Below, one piece after another: positions 1-12,188 of a stretch of 64,000 bases of DNA. Location: contig NZ_WIAX01000009.1 of assembly GCF_009467795.1 (NCBI RefSeq), forward strand, positions 1 through 64,000, written 5' to 3'. The stretch comes from Nesterenkonia halophila (GTDB lineage: Bacteria; Actinomycetota; Actinomycetes; Actinomycetales; Micrococcaceae). The translations under genes were made by a program, and so were the position numbers. Position 1 is the stretch's first letter, and each line of letters begins with the position of its first letter. The notes beneath the pieces are model-generated. The model was not told the origin of the DNA. It did no database searches and worked only from the letters and a program-made list of their open reading frames with translations.

Positions 1-179
1 GACTGGGAGGTCGGGGGAGCGCCGGACGAGGCACGGCCGAGCGGCGGATCGGCATAACATCATGTCATGAATGGCGACGCCGCGAGGGCCTCGGAGGTGA
101 CTCCGGGGTCCTCGACGCGTGTCGGGCACGTGTCGTGCAGAACGACAGGTCGTGACTCTGATCAACCCCTGTGGACCCG

Positions 180-1457
180 TCGGGCGTGGCCTGGTCGGCC
201 GGATCGCCGTCATCACGGGGAGCTCCGAGAGGGATCTCGCAAAGCAGTCGGTGACGGCGCTGCTGCCGGAGAGCGCGCGAGTGAGCGGTCGGGCGGCTGT
301 CGCCGGCCGCGAGGTCATCGGTCTGCCGGCCGCAGAGTTGCGGCGGCTACGCGGGCAGGAGGTCTCGATGGTCTTCCAGGAGCCGATGACTGCGCTGAAC
401 CCGATGCTCAAGGTCAGCGACCAGCTCATGGAGGTCGTGCAGGTCCACGGCATCGCCTATGCGCGATGCGTTGGAGCGTGCGATCGAGCTCATCGACCAG
501 GGCGGGATCGACGACCCGCCGCCGGCGGATCAGGCAGCACCCGCACCAGTGCTCCGGCGGACAGCGCAAGCGCATCGTCATCGCGACGGCCATCGCGTGC
601 GGTCCGGGATCCTGGACCTGCTGCGCGGGCTGAAGCATGAGCCGGACGCCGGCATCCTGCTGATCACCCACAACATGGGCGTCGTCGCCGACATAGCTGA
701 TCGGGTGGTGGCCATGCTCGACGGTGCGGTGGTCGAGTCGGGTGACGTCTCGCAGATCCTGCGCGAGCCGCAGCACCCCTGCACGCGACTCCAGCTCTCC
801 GCGATGCCGAGACTCAGCGAGGGTGTGGCTGCGGAGCAGGCGCCGGACGAGGCGTCGACGCCTCGGCGTGCGCCGACACCGGGCGGGACGGAGGGCGGTC
901 GCCGCGAGAGCCGGAGTCCGCGACGAGTCCGCCCCTACCCTCGAAGCCCGGGGCTGGAGCACAGCTTCCACCGGAAGCCCCCGGGTAGTCGAAGGGGTGG
1001 GCTTCAGCGTCGACTGCGGGGAGATCTTCGGCCTGGTCGGGGAGCCCGGATCGGGAAAGTCCACATCGACCAATACGATCCTGGGCTGCTCGACGTGGTC
1101 CCTCTGCCGGCCAGCGTTATCGACCGATACCCGGACGAGCCGACGTCGGCGCTGGACGTCTCGGTGCAGGCCTCAGTGCTGGAGATGTTCCGCGGGCTGC
1201 AGGAGCAATACTCCTTCGCATGCCTCTTCGTCTCCCACGACCTGGCCGTGGTCGATTCGCTGGCCCATCAGGTCCTGGTCATGCCGAAGCGACGGACGGT
1301 GGAGCAGGGGAGCACCGGTCACGTGCTCCGTCATGCGCGCCAGGACTACACGCGTCGACTGCTGGCCGCGGCCCCGGTGCCCGACCCGGCGGAGCAGACC
1401 CGGCGTCGTCAGGAGCGCCGGCGCATGCCGGCAGCGCACGGCGAGTCCGGGCCCTGA
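180..1457 (+). pseudogene. Decayed dipeptide/oligopeptide ABC transporter ATPase (DppD-DppF-like, two ABC domains)
   Basis: Pieces of a two-domain peptide-importer ATPase lie in order but in shifting frames. Frame 2 (about 250-460) encodes the Q-loop part of domain 1 (MVFQEPMTALNP). Frame 1 (about 540-600) encodes the signature SGGQRKRIVIA. Frame 3 (about 600-830) encodes the H-loop LLITHNMGVVADIADRV. For domain 2, frame 1 (about 990-1085) carries Walker A (GEPGSGKST), then frame 3 jumps to Walker B DEPTSALDVSVQ and H-loop FVSHDLAVVDSLAHQV, ending at 1457. The Walker A of domain 1, Walker B of domain 1, and the Q-loop/signature of domain 2 are missing, so internal deletions as well as frameshifts have occurred. 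The boundaries are approximate; no functional product is expected. Confidence 0.88.
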
Positions 1458-1467
1458 TCGCCCCGCC

Positions 1468-2382
1468 TCACGCCCCGTCGCCGTGGATCCGCTCGGCCTC
1501 GGCGCCGGCGTCGTGCAGCGCGGCGAGCACCCGGCGCACGGCGAGGCGTTCGGCCCGGTCGGGGCGCATGATCGCGCTGATGTGCCGCCGGGCGTCGACG
1601 TCGGCCAGCGGTCGCAGCATCGTCGTCGCAGTCATCGGCGAGGTGAACCGCGGCAGCAGCGCCAGCCCCGAGCCGTCGGCGACCAGCGCCTCCATCAGGC
1701 GGTTGTCCCGCAGCCGCTGCAGGATCTGCAGCTCGGCACCGGCGGCGCGGGCGATCTCCTGCAGGACGGTGTCGAAGGGGTAGTCGCGCGGCACCCCGTA
1801 CCAGGGATATGCCGCGGCCTGCGCGGCGGTGACCGTCTCGGCGGCGGCCAGCGGATGATCCGCGGCGACGGCGACGTCGATCGGCTCCCGCGCCAGCGGC
1901 ACCACGGTCAGCCCCTCGGTGCCCGCCGGGCGCGGGCCGCTGAGGCTGTGGGCGACGACGACGTCGTGGTCGAGGGTCAGCTCGGCGAACTGGGCCTCGG
2001 CGATGTCGGCGTCGTGGCAGACCACCTCGATGCCCTCGGCCTGTGCCGCGTGCAACGTCCGGGGCAGCAGGACCGCCGCCGCGCTGGGCAGCATCGCCAG
2101 CCCCACCGTCCCGGTCGGATGCGCGCGGAAGGCGTCCCAGCGCGCCTCGGCGGCGGCGATCGCCGTGCCGACCTCCGCGCCGGCCTCGGCCAGCACCCGG
2201 CCGGCGTCGGTCAGCCGCAGTCCGCGGCCCTGGTGCTCGACCAGCGCCATCCCGGCCTCCCGTTGGGCGGCCTTGAGCTGCTGGGAGACCGCCGAGGCGG
2301 TGCGATGCGTGGCCTCGGCGACGGCGGTGATGCTGCCGCGGTCGGCCAGCTCGCGGAGCAGGTCCAGATGGCGCACGTCCAT
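1468..2382 (-). CDS. LysR-family transcriptional regulator
   Basis: The 304-residue protein has the usual LysR length. The N-terminal winged HTH (about residues 1-60, MDVRHLDLLRELADRGSI, then AVSQQLKAAQ) is followed by a periplasmic-binding-protein-like effector domain (about 90-295). It is divergent from the DMT transporter starting at 2455, with 72 bp between the start codons, so it probably regulates that exporter and itself; this is inference from arrangement. The effector is not predictable. It ends 10 bp from the ABC pseudogene and is convergent with it. Confidence 0.93.
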   Translation of the reverse strand: MDVRHLDLLRELADRGSITAVAEATHRTASAVSQQLKAAQREAGMALVEHQGRGLRLTDAGRVLAEAGAEVGTAIAAAEARWDAFRAHPTGTVGLAMLPSAAAVLLPRTLHAAQAEGIEVVCHDADIAEAQFAELTLDHDVVVAHSLSGPRPAGTEGLTVVPLAREPIDVAVAADHPLAAAETVTAAQAAAYPWYGVPRDYPFDTVLQEIARAAGAELQILQRLRDNRLMEALVADGSGLALLPRFTSPMTATTMLRPLADVDARRHISAIMRPDRAERLAVRRVLAALHDAGAEAERIHGDGA

Positions 2383-2454
2383 GAAGGCAGGCTACAGCGA
2401 CGATGCAGGAGAATTCGATAGTGCTTCATCGGTCGGGGTGAGCAGACTGGAGCC

Positions 2455-3480
2455 ATGCCGATCCGCCACCGCCTCCTCGCCCTGCTGGTCGCGGTCCTCT
2501 GGGGCCTGAACTTCCTGGCCATCGACACCTCGCTGGGTCATTTCCCGCCGTTCTTCCTGGTCGCGCTGCGTTTCACCCTGCTGGCGATCCCGACTCTGCT
2601 GCTCGTCCCGCGCCCGGACGTGCCCTGGCGCTGGCTCATCGGCTACGGCCTCGGCTTCGGCACCTTCCAGTTCCTCTTCCTCTACGCCGGCATGGCCGCC
2701 GGGCTGCCGGCCGGAATCGCCTCACTGGTGCTGCAGGCCTCGGCCCCGGCGACGCTGGTGCTCGGGGCGGTGCTGCTGCGCGAGCGCGTCCGCGGCGTGC
2801 AGATCGTCGGCATCGTCGTCGCCGTCGTCGGGCTGATCGTCGTCGGGATCCAGCGCGCCGAGCTCAGCGGTGCGCTGCCCTTCCTGCTCGTCGTCGCCGG
2901 TGCGCTGAGCTGGTCGGTGGGCAACCTCTGCAACCGGAAGGCGGCCGCCGCTGAACCGATGCGCTTCGCGATGTGGATGTCGATCGTGCCGCCGCTGCCG
3001 ATGCTGCTGCTCTCGCTGTTCGTCGAAGGACCGGAGACGATCCTCGACTCGCTGGCCGCGGCGGCGACGCCCGAGGCCGTGCCGGCGCTGCTCGGGCTGC
3101 TCTACACCATGGTGCTGGGCACAGTCGTCGCCTCCGGGATCTGGAACAGGCTGATGGCCCGACATCCGGCCGGAGTGGTCTCGCCGTTCTCGATGCTGGT
3201 CCCGGTGGTCGGGATGAGCGCGGCCTGGATCGTGCTGGGGGAGCGGGTCACCGTGCCGGAGCTGCTGGGCGGGGCGTTGGTGGTCGGCGGCGTGCTCCTG
3301 GGCAGCCGCCGGAGTCTGCCGATGCCGGGCCGGCGACGGCCGGCCCGCGCGCATCCGACCGCTGTGAGTCCGGCCGATGCGGCGACGACGGGAGGCGCGG
3401 TCAGTCCGGAACCGGTGCCTGGCCCCACGGCAGCAGCCGGGTCGACGGAGCCGGATCGTCCCTCAGCCGCCCGTAGGTGA
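2455..3480 (+). CDS. EamA/DMT-superfamily transporter (drug/metabolite exporter)
   Basis: This 341-residue integral membrane protein contains two EamA repeats (about residues 5-135 and 148-280), giving about ten predicted membrane segments (for example ALLVAVLWGLNFLAIDTSLG and VQIVGIVVAVVGLIVVGIQ). The family mostly exports amino acids or small metabolites; the substrate is unknown. The last 50 or so residues are a polar, proline-rich tail without membrane segments. The 3' end overlaps the convergent GNAT gene by 80 bp, so the tail could be a late stop rather than a functional part. The likely regulator is the divergent LysR protein. Confidence 0.92.
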   Translation: MPIRHRLLALLVAVLWGLNFLAIDTSLGHFPPFFLVALRFTLLAIPTLLLVPRPDVPWRWLIGYGLGFGTFQFLFLYAGMAAGLPAGIASLVLQASAPATLVLGAVLLRERVRGVQIVGIVVAVVGLIVVGIQRAELSGALPFLLVVAGALSWSVGNLCNRKAAAAEPMRFAMWMSIVPPLPMLLLSLFVEGPETILDSLAAAATPEAVPALLGLLYTMVLGTVVASGIWNRLMARHPAGVVSPFSMLVPVVGMSAAWIVLGERVTVPELLGGALVVGGVLLGSRRSLPMPGRRRPARAHPTAVSPADAATTGGAVSPEPVPGPTAAAGSTEPDRPSAARR

Positions 3481-4057
3481 CGACGTCGACGCGCTCGCCG
3501 TCGACCAGGAACTTGCCGCGCTCCAGCCCCTCCCGGACGAATCCGGCCGCGCGGGCGACGACGCCGGAGGCCGGGTTGTCCGCCCGATGGCCCAGCTCCA
3601 GCCGCTCCAGGCCGGTCACCGGCCGGTCGCCGTCGAGCGCCGGCGTCGCCGGCGGCGGGAGCGTCTCGTCGACCGGAGTCGAGAGCGCGTGGTGCGCCGT
3701 CGTCGCCGCGGCGGCGGAGGCTAGTCCGCGGCCGCGGTGCTCCGGGCGGACCCAGTAGAACAGCCAGCCGCGCCGGTCCTCGGCAGTGATGCGCAGTCCG
3801 ACGACGCCGACCGCCTCGCCGTCGACGTCGATCGCCGCGGCATGCCGGCCGCGGGAGGCGTCGGTCACGTGCAGCACGTACGCCCGCGCGGACTCGAGGC
3901 CGTCGACGTCGCCCTGCCGGGCCATCTGCGGATCGGCGGCGAAGGCCTGCCGGACCGCTTCGGCATCGGGGAGGCGCAGCGGCCGCAGGCCGGCTCCGTC
4001 GAACGGGTCGGGCGTCCTGCGGCGGGATGTGGGGTCGGAGGCGGGATCCGCGGGCAT
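3401..4057 (-). CDS. GNAT-family N-acetyltransferase
   Basis: The 218-residue protein has a single GNAT fold. It opens with GLRPLRLPDAEAV (about residues 20-32) and carries the acetyl-CoA motif RPEHRGRGLASAAA (about 100-113). The C-terminal strand is typical of RimJ/RimL-type enzymes acting on small molecules or protein N-termini (GFVREGLERGKFLVDG). The start at 4057 is chosen because the domain begins shortly after it; the reading frame stays open far upstream but there it is antisense to typA. The gene is convergent with, and overlaps by 80 bp, the DMT transporter. The substrate is unknown. Confidence 0.85.
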   Translation of the reverse strand: MPADPASDPTSRRRTPDPFDGAGLRPLRLPDAEAVRQAFAADPQMARQGDVDGLESARAYVLHVTDASRGRHAAAIDVDGEAVGVVGLRITAEDRRGWLFYWVRPEHRGRGLASAAAATTAHHALSTPVDETLPPPATPALDGDRPVTGLERLELGHRADNPASGVVARAAGFVREGLERGKFLVDGERVDVVTYGRLRDDPAPSTRLLPWGQAPVPD

Positions 4058-4199
4058 GGGGCCACTGTATCCGGCGGGGCGCCGGGCACTCCGGCGCCGG
4101 GGCCCGGTCGACGTCCCGCTGCTGACCGACGTGCCCGTCGTCGACGCGTTCGCCACCGGTCCGCCCGGTCCGAGACCTCGTGCACCGCTCCGCCTCGTC

Positions 4200-4283
4200 G
4201 AGTTTTCGGGACCTCCTCCAACTGGACCGTGCCTATGAAACAGGACGGGGCGGATCGGCGCCCCCGTCCAGTTGGACGGGGAG
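4200..4283. repeat. REP-like dispersed repeat, copy 1 (upstream of typA)
   Basis: These 84 bp align almost end to end with 40045-40127. Each copy holds two palindromic modules: the left one around CTCCAACTGGAC and the right one CCGTCCA-GT-TGGACGG (copy 1) or CCGTCCA-AC-TGGACGG (copy 2). The segment GGCGGATCGG is common to both. The two copies lie in the non-coding leaders of typA and rpsB. It is not an IS, as there is no ORF and no terminal repeat of IS type. The rest of 4058-4468 holds only the typA promoter. Confidence 0.75.
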
Positions 4284-4366
4284 AACTGGTCCACCGGCCG
4301 GACGCTCCGATCACCCGCCCGCAGCCTCTGCACGCCGCCCGGTACGGCGCTGGCCCGGCGGACCAG

Positions 4367-4372
4367 TAGACT
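4367..4372 (+). promoter_or_regulatory. -10 element of typA (TAGACT)
   Basis: TAGACT matches the actinobacterial TAnnnT -10 box; the predicted start of transcription near 4379 leaves a leader of about 90 nt before typA. No clear -35 is seen. Confidence 0.55.
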
Positions 4373-4468
4373 GGGACATGCTGATGCCCGCACCGCCGCG
4401 GGGCGACGTCGTCGTCCCGGTCCGTCGTGCTGGCCGAACACCCCTTTCTGGAAGGTACGCACTCCACC

Positions 4469-6411
<1,943 letters not shown>

Positions 6412-6415
<4 letters not shown>

Positions 6416-6930
6416 CGACGACGGCGCGTCCGCGCCGCGGCTTCCGCCCGGTGCTGATGGGTCTGACCGTCGGCATCGGCGCGGTGCTCGGCGTGCTGGG
6501 CACCGCCCTGCACGCCGGGATCTGGGTCATCGGCGAGACGCAGGGCGGCCTGGTGATCCCCTGGGGTGCGGCCCTGGCCCTGCTGATCTGCCTGCTGGCC
6601 CAGCTGTGGATCGGCCTGCGCGCGGACTCCGTCGTGGAGTCGACGACGATGGGGGCGGTGACCTTCTCGCTGGTCACAGTCACCATGGTCTGGCCCGGGG
6701 CCGATCAGTTGGCCGTGCCCTACAGCGCCGAGGCGATGGAGGCCCTGCCGGGCCCGACGATCGCCTCGCTGGTCTGGTGGTTCGGCTCGGCGGGGATCAC
6801 CTTGGTCAGCATGCTGGCGGTGCGCTGGCTGATCGCCCGCGAGCCGCTGCCCGCCGAATGGCCGGAGGCCGGCTCCGATGCCCGCGCCGGCGTCGGCGCC
6901 GGGTCCGGCGAGTCTGTGACGCGACCATGA
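6412..6930 (+). CDS. Small membrane protein, DUF6113-like
   Basis: This 172-residue protein has about four membrane segments (about residues 14-35, 46-66, 75-95 and 115-135) and a polar C-terminus. The GTG start overlaps the typA stop by 4 bp, indicating translational coupling. Small tetraspan proteins of this sort sit directly after typA in many Micrococcales; I associate it with DUF6113 but that name is from memory of the family, not a search. The function is unknown. Confidence 0.8.
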
Positions 6931-6962
6931 CCCCCGGTCAGGACATCGAGGCCGGTGCTCGG

Positions 6963-6968
6963 TAGACT
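6963..6968 (+). promoter_or_regulatory. -10 element of fdxA-dapC unit (TAGACT)
   Basis: TAGACT lies 149 bp before fdxA. The predicted transcript start near 6975 leaves a leader of about 140 nt with no recognised riboswitch. Confidence 0.5.
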
Positions 6969-7116
6969 GGGGGCACCGGCCGTCCGAGGACGTCGCCCCC
7001 GTCGCGCTCGACGCCGGGCCGGTCGGAGAGCACCCCGAGAAGCACAGCTGGTCGCCTCGCCCACGACCGGCCGATCCCGTGTCGCCGTCGGCGGCTGAGG
7101 AGAGACAGAGGAGTCC

Positions 7117-7437
7117 ATGACTTACATCATCGCCCTTCCCTGTGTGGACCTGAAGGACAAGGCCTGCATCGAGGAATGCCCGGTGGACTGCATCTATGAG
7201 GGCGAGCGCTCGCTCTACATCCATCCCGACGAGTGCGTCGACTGCGGCGCCTGCGAGCCGGTGTGCCCGGTGGAGGCCATCTACTACGAGGACGACGTCC
7301 CGGACGAGTGGCAGGAGTACTACCGCGCCAACGTCGAGTTCTTCGACGACGTCGGCTCGCCGGGCGGCGCCGCGAAGGTCGGGATGATCGAGAAGGACCA
7401 CGAGGTCATCACCGCGCTGCCGCCGCAGGAACACTGA
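7117..7437 (+). CDS. fdxA: 7Fe ferredoxin (3Fe-4S/4Fe-4S)
   Basis: The 106-residue electron carrier has the two cluster motifs of actinobacterial seven-iron ferredoxins. C9, C17, C21 and C25 lie in the first half (C-x7-C-x3-C-P-x2-C) and C40-x2-C43-x2-C46-x3-C50-P in the second, with an acidic C-terminal tail. It transfers low-potential electrons in the cytosol, for instance to P450s or oxidoreductases. A strong GAGGAGAG-type Shine-Dalgarno region precedes it (around 7098-7112). The fdxA-dapC pair is a standard arrangement in Actinobacteria, with 17 bp between them here, so they are probably co-transcribed. Confidence 0.96.
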   Translation: MTYIIALPCVDLKDKACIEECPVDCIYEGERSLYIHPDECVDCGACEPVCPVEAIYYEDDVPDEWQEYYRANVEFFDDVGSPGGAAKVGMIEKDHEVITALPPQEH

Positions 7438-7454
7438 GGACGGCCGGCGCGCGC

Positions 7455-8552
7455 ATGCTGACCCTCCCCGAATACCCGTGGGACGCCATGGTCCCGTATC
7501 GCGAGCAGGCCCGACGGCATCCCGACGGCGTCGTGGACCTGTCCATCGGCACGCCGGTGGACCCCACGCCGCCGGTGGTCCGCGAGGCGCTGGCGGCCGC
7601 CGCCGACGCTCCCGGCTATCCGACCACGCACGGCCGCCGCGAGCTCCGCGAGGCGGTCGCGGGCTGGTTCGGCCGACGGCGCGGCGTCGCCGACCTCGAC
7701 CCGGAGGCGGTGATGCCGACGATCGGCTCCAAGGAGCTGGTCGCCTGGCTGCCGACGCTGCTGGGCCTCGGCGCCGGCGACGTCGTGCTGCGTCCGCAGG
7801 TGGCGTATCCGACCTATGACATCGGCGCGCAGATCGCCGGGGCCGAGGTGGTCGCCGCCGAGGATCCGACGACGTTGGACGAGGAGACGCTGGCACGGGT
7901 GAAGCTGATCTGGGTCAACTCGCCGTCGAACCCCACCGGGGAGGTGAAGACCGCCGAGCAGCTGCGCGCGATCGTCGAGCTGGCCCGGCGCCTCGGCGCC
8001 GTCGTCGCCTCCGACGAGTGCTACGCGGAGCTGCCCTGGACCGTCGACGAGGTCCCCTCGATCCTGGACCCGCGGGTCTGCGGGGGAGACCATCGCGGAC
8101 TGCTGGCGGTCTACTCGGCGTCGAAGCAGTCGAACCTCGCCGGTTACCGGGCGGCGTTCGTCGCCGGCTGCGGGGAGCTGATCGCCGGACTGATCAACAC
8201 CCGCAAGCATGCCGGGATGATCATGCCGGCCCCGGTGCAGGAGGCGCTGCGCGTCGCACTGACCGACGACGACCATGTCGCCGCCCAGCGGGAGATCTAT
8301 CGTCGACGTCGGGAGAAGCTGCTCGGTGCGGTGGAGTCGCGGGGGCTGCAGGTGACCGGCTCGCAGGCCGGGCTCTACCTGTGGTGCGCCGACGGTTCCT
8401 CGGACACCTGGGAGATCGTCTCCTCGCTGGCCGACGAGGGGATCGTCGTCGGCCCCGGAGTCTTCTACGGCGATCATGGAGCCGGGCACGTCCGGGTGGC
8501 GCTCACCGCCGCCGACGAGCGCGTCGACGCCGCCGTCGACCGCTTGGGCTGA
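7455..8552 (+). CDS. dapC: Succinyldiaminopimelate transaminase DapC
   Basis: The 365-residue class I/II PLP-dependent aminotransferase converts N-succinyl-2-amino-6-oxopimelate to N-succinyl-LL-diaminopimelate in lysine and peptidoglycan precursor synthesis. Visible are the PLP-site segment NSPSNPTGE, the ring-binding DECYAELPW, and the Schiff-base lysine in YSASKQSNLAGYR. The frame is open upstream but there it overlaps fdxA, so the ATG at 7455 is chosen, with GAGGACGG about 13 nt before it. Location beside fdxA, and dapD/dapE nearby, support DapC rather than another aminotransferase. Confidence 0.93.
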   Translation: MLTLPEYPWDAMVPYREQARRHPDGVVDLSIGTPVDPTPPVVREALAAAADAPGYPTTHGRRELREAVAGWFGRRRGVADLDPEAVMPTIGSKELVAWLPTLLGLGAGDVVLRPQVAYPTYDIGAQIAGAEVVAAEDPTTLDEETLARVKLIWVNSPSNPTGEVKTAEQLRAIVELARRLGAVVASDECYAELPWTVDEVPSILDPRVCGGDHRGLLAVYSASKQSNLAGYRAAFVAGCGELIAGLINTRKHAGMIMPAPVQEALRVALTDDDHVAAQREIYRRRREKLLGAVESRGLQVTGSQAGLYLWCADGSSDTWEIVSSLADEGIVVGPGVFYGDHGAGHVRVALTAADERVDAAVDRLG

Positions 8553-8692
8553 CCGGCCCGCGGCAGCCCCGCGGGGCGGGCGCGCGGCGCCTCGATCCCC
8601 GCTGTGCCGGGCCGGGCCAGAGCGTCCGGTGCGGCAGACCATCACCGACCATCGATGCTGTGCACGAACTGGCCCACGAGGTGACGACCAGG

Positions 8693-8698
8693 TAGGTT
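8693..8698 (+). promoter_or_regulatory. -10 element of gltA (TAGGTT)
   Basis: TAGGTT at 8693 with predicted start of transcription near 8706 leaves a leader of about 33 nt carrying AAGGAGA before gltA. Confidence 0.5.
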
Positions 8699-8738
8699 AG
8701 CTGTGTCGCCAGATGAGTGTGCCCGACAAGGAGACCGC

Positions 8739-10022
<1,284 letters not shown>

Positions 10023-10046
10023 GGGCCGCTGAGCTCGATCCCCCGC

Positions 10047-10080
10047 GACGCCCCTGTCGGATCCGTCCGGCAGGGGCGTC
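10047..10080 (+). terminator. Terminator hairpin after gltA
   Basis: The arms GACGCCCCTG (10047-10056) and CAGGGGCGTC (10071-10080) are perfectly complementary, with CGG/CCG extending the stem inside. No U-tract follows, as is common in high-G+C actinobacteria. It may also serve the convergent gene ending at 10148. Confidence 0.8.
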
Positions 10081-10147
10081 GTCGTGCCGGCCGGAGGCGG
10101 GGCGGCGAGCAGCGGGGGAGAGTCGGGGACCAGCGGGGCCGGTGGGC

Positions 10148-11167
10148 TCAGTCCGGCGGAGCGAACCCGATCCGCACTGTGCGCGGCGCGGCGTCCTCGT
10201 CGGTGTCGTCCTCGGTGTCCTGCCCGGCGTCGTCGAGACGCTCCCACCGGCCGGTCTCGCGCCGCCACTCGTAGCCGGCGGCCTGCACCGACCACACGCC
10301 GTGGACGTCGGCGGTGGCCACCGCCCACTGGCCGACCAGCCAGGCGGGGTCGACCGCCGGCCGCTCCTCGGCCGCAGGGATCTCCACGACCAGCCGCGTC
10401 GCGCCGTCGGCGCCCTCCTCATGGCGGATGACCTGCTCCTCCGAGTCGTCACGGCCGTCGCCGTGCGGGAGGTCGAGGACGCGACCGAGGACTGCGGACA
10501 TCTGCGCGTCCATGCCCTCAGGATCGGCGGCCGGGACGTCCTGCCGGCTGAACTCGCAGGTGACGCCCAGCGGCTGGCGGCCGGCCAACGGCGGCGCGAA
10601 GGCGCGGGCGGGATCGACCTGCTCGTCGTAGACGCTGGGGTCCAGCGGGCGGTCCAGGACTGCGGCGGCCTCCTGGACGTCCAGCTGCGGCGTCCAGGAG
10701 CGCTTCTCGCGATCACGGGCCTCGACGAGGGAGTCGTAGAACCCGGACACCGGGGCGAGGACCTGCACTTCCTGCTCCCGATCGGTCCAGTCGGGGCCCT
10801 CGTCGCGGAAGAGGGCCCGCGCCGGACGATCCTCGCCGCCCGGCGAGACGCGCAGCTCGGACTCCTTCAGCGAGATCGCCAGCGCGTCGACGGCGGCCTC
10901 GACGGGCAGTCCGCGGTCGGCCGACATCGCCGCGATGAGTGCGGCGTGCGCCGCCTGCTCGGGGTCCAGGTGGTGCTCCTGGTCGCCGAGGGGCACAGTG
11001 CAGCCGGGGTCGAGCAGGTACTCCTGCTCGTCGATGTAGCGCCAGGCGCCGTATCCGGTGCCGCCGACGAGCACGACCATCACCGCCAGCACCGCGATGG
11101 TCCGCCGGCGGCGACGCCGGCGGACCATGTCGCGGGTGGCGACGATGGGACGCGAGGAGCGGCTCAT
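10148..11167 (-). CDS. Hypothetical single-pass membrane protein
   Basis: I do not recognise this 339-residue protein. It has an Arg-rich cytoplasmic N-terminus (residues 1-22), one hydrophobic segment (TIAVLAVMVVLVGGTGYGAW, about 23-42), and a large acidic extracytoplasmic domain. The domain includes one early Cys (DPGCTVP) and one later (VTCEFS), which could pair. The C-terminus is a low-complexity Asp/Glu tract followed by TVRIGFAPPD. It lies 16 bp before the dapD stop on the same strand, so it may be read through from dapD, an arrangement that suggests a cell-envelope role but does not prove it. Confidence 0.8.
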   Translation of the reverse strand: MSRSSRPIVATRDMVRRRRRRRTIAVLAVMVVLVGGTGYGAWRYIDEQEYLLDPGCTVPLGDQEHHLDPEQAAHAALIAAMSADRGLPVEAAVDALAISLKESELRVSPGGEDRPARALFRDEGPDWTDREQEVQVLAPVSGFYDSLVEARDREKRSWTPQLDVQEAAAVLDRPLDPSVYDEQVDPARAFAPPLAGRQPLGVTCEFSRQDVPAADPEGMDAQMSAVLGRVLDLPHGDGRDDSEEQVIRHEEGADGATRLVVEIPAAEERPAVDPAWLVGQWAVATADVHGVWSVQAAGYEWRRETGRWERLDDAGQDTEDDTDEDAAPRTVRIGFAPPD

Positions 11168-11183
11168 GCGGCGGCGGCCCGGC

Positions 11184-12158
11184 TCAGTTCTTGTGCAGCG
11201 CGGTGTTGAGCTCGACCTTCTCGCCCATGCGCGGCACCGCCTGCACCTGACCGGTCGTGGAGTCCCGGCGGAAGAGCAGGTTGGACACGCCGGAGAGCGC
11301 GGAGGCCTTGACCGTCTCGCGCACTGTGCGGTCGTCGGCCAGGACGGCGACCTTGGTGCCGGCGGTGATGTACAGCCCCGCCTCGACGACCGAGTCGTCG
11401 CCGATGGAGATCCCCACGCCGGCGTTGGCGCCGAGCAGCACCCGCTCGCCGAGGGTGATCTTCTCCTTGCCGCCGCCGGAGAGGGTGCCCATGATCGAGG
11501 CGCCGCCGCCGACGTCGGTGCCGTCGCCGACGACGACCCCGGCCGAGATCCGGCCCTCGACCATCGAGGTGCCCAGGGTGCCGGCGTTGAAGTTCACGAA
11601 GCCCTCGTGCATCACCGTGGTGCCCTCGGCGAGGTGGGCGCCGAGCCGCACCCGGTCCGCGTCGCCGATGCGCACTCCCGTCGGGGTGACGTAGTCGACC
11701 AGCCGGGGGAACTTGTCGATGCTGTGGACGGTGACGTGCCCGCGGCGACGCAGCTTCAGCCGCGTGGTCTCGAAGCCCTCGACCGCGCAGGGGCCGAAGT
11801 TCGTCCAGACCACGTTGGTCAGGTGGGCGAAGATGCCCTCCAGGTTGATGGTGCGCGGCTGCACCAGCCGGTGGGAGAGCAGGTGCAGGCGCAGCCAGAC
11901 GTCGGAGGTCGAGCCCGCCTCGGCGCCCAGGTCGGCCTCGACCGAGACGACCTGGGTGGACACCCCGCGGTCGGGGTCCTCGGACTCGGCCTCGCGCAGC
12001 GAGGCGAGCAGCTCGGAGTCGTCGTTCTCGACCAGCGGCGCCAGCACCGGGGCCGGGAACCAGGTGTCGAGCACGGTGCCGTCGGCGGTGACGGTGGCCA
12101 GGCCGTGGCCGGAGGCGAGGCGGGCGGAGGCGTCTGCGGAGGTGTCCAGCGAAGTCAT
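11184..12158 (-). CDS. dapD: 2,3,4,5-tetrahydropyridine-2,6-dicarboxylate N-succinyltransferase DapD
   Basis: The 324-residue enzyme succinylates tetrahydrodipicolinate, the step before DapC. The N-terminal alpha/beta domain is followed by a left-handed beta-helix of hexapeptide repeats (about residues 165-270: [56 protein letters not shown]), as in the actinobacterial DapD type. Two starts are possible, 12167 (MVTMTS...) and 12158 (MTSLDTS...). The latter is preferred because TAGGAT ends 7 nt before it, fitting a leaderless transcript. It is divergent from dapE. Confidence 0.95.
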   Translation of the reverse strand: MTSLDTSADASARLASGHGLATVTADGTVLDTWFPAPVLAPLVENDDSELLASLREAESEDPDRGVSTQVVSVEADLGAEAGSTSDVWLRLHLLSHRLVQPRTINLEGIFAHLTNVVWTNFGPCAVEGFETTRLKLRRRGHVTVHSIDKFPRLVDYVTPTGVRIGDADRVRLGAHLAEGTTVMHEGFVNFNAGTLGTSMVEGRISAGVVVGDGTDVGGGASIMGTLSGGGKEKITLGERVLLGANAGVGISIGDDSVVEAGLYITAGTKVAVLADDRTVRETVKASALSGVSNLLFRRDSTTGQVQAVPRMGEKVELNTALHKN

Positions 12159-12165
12159 GGTCACC

Positions 12166-12182
12166 ATCCTACGGATTAGAGT
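12166..12182. promoter_or_regulatory. Back-to-back leaderless promoters of dapD and dapE
   Basis: The 30-bp gap between the two start codons holds two -10 boxes facing apart. TAGGAT on the minus strand (12171 to 12166) is 7 nt before the dapD ATG. TAGAGT on the plus strand (12177-12182) is 6 nt before the dapE ATG. Any -35 contacts of each would lie within the other gene. Confidence 0.6.
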
Positions 12183-12188
12183 GGGCGC

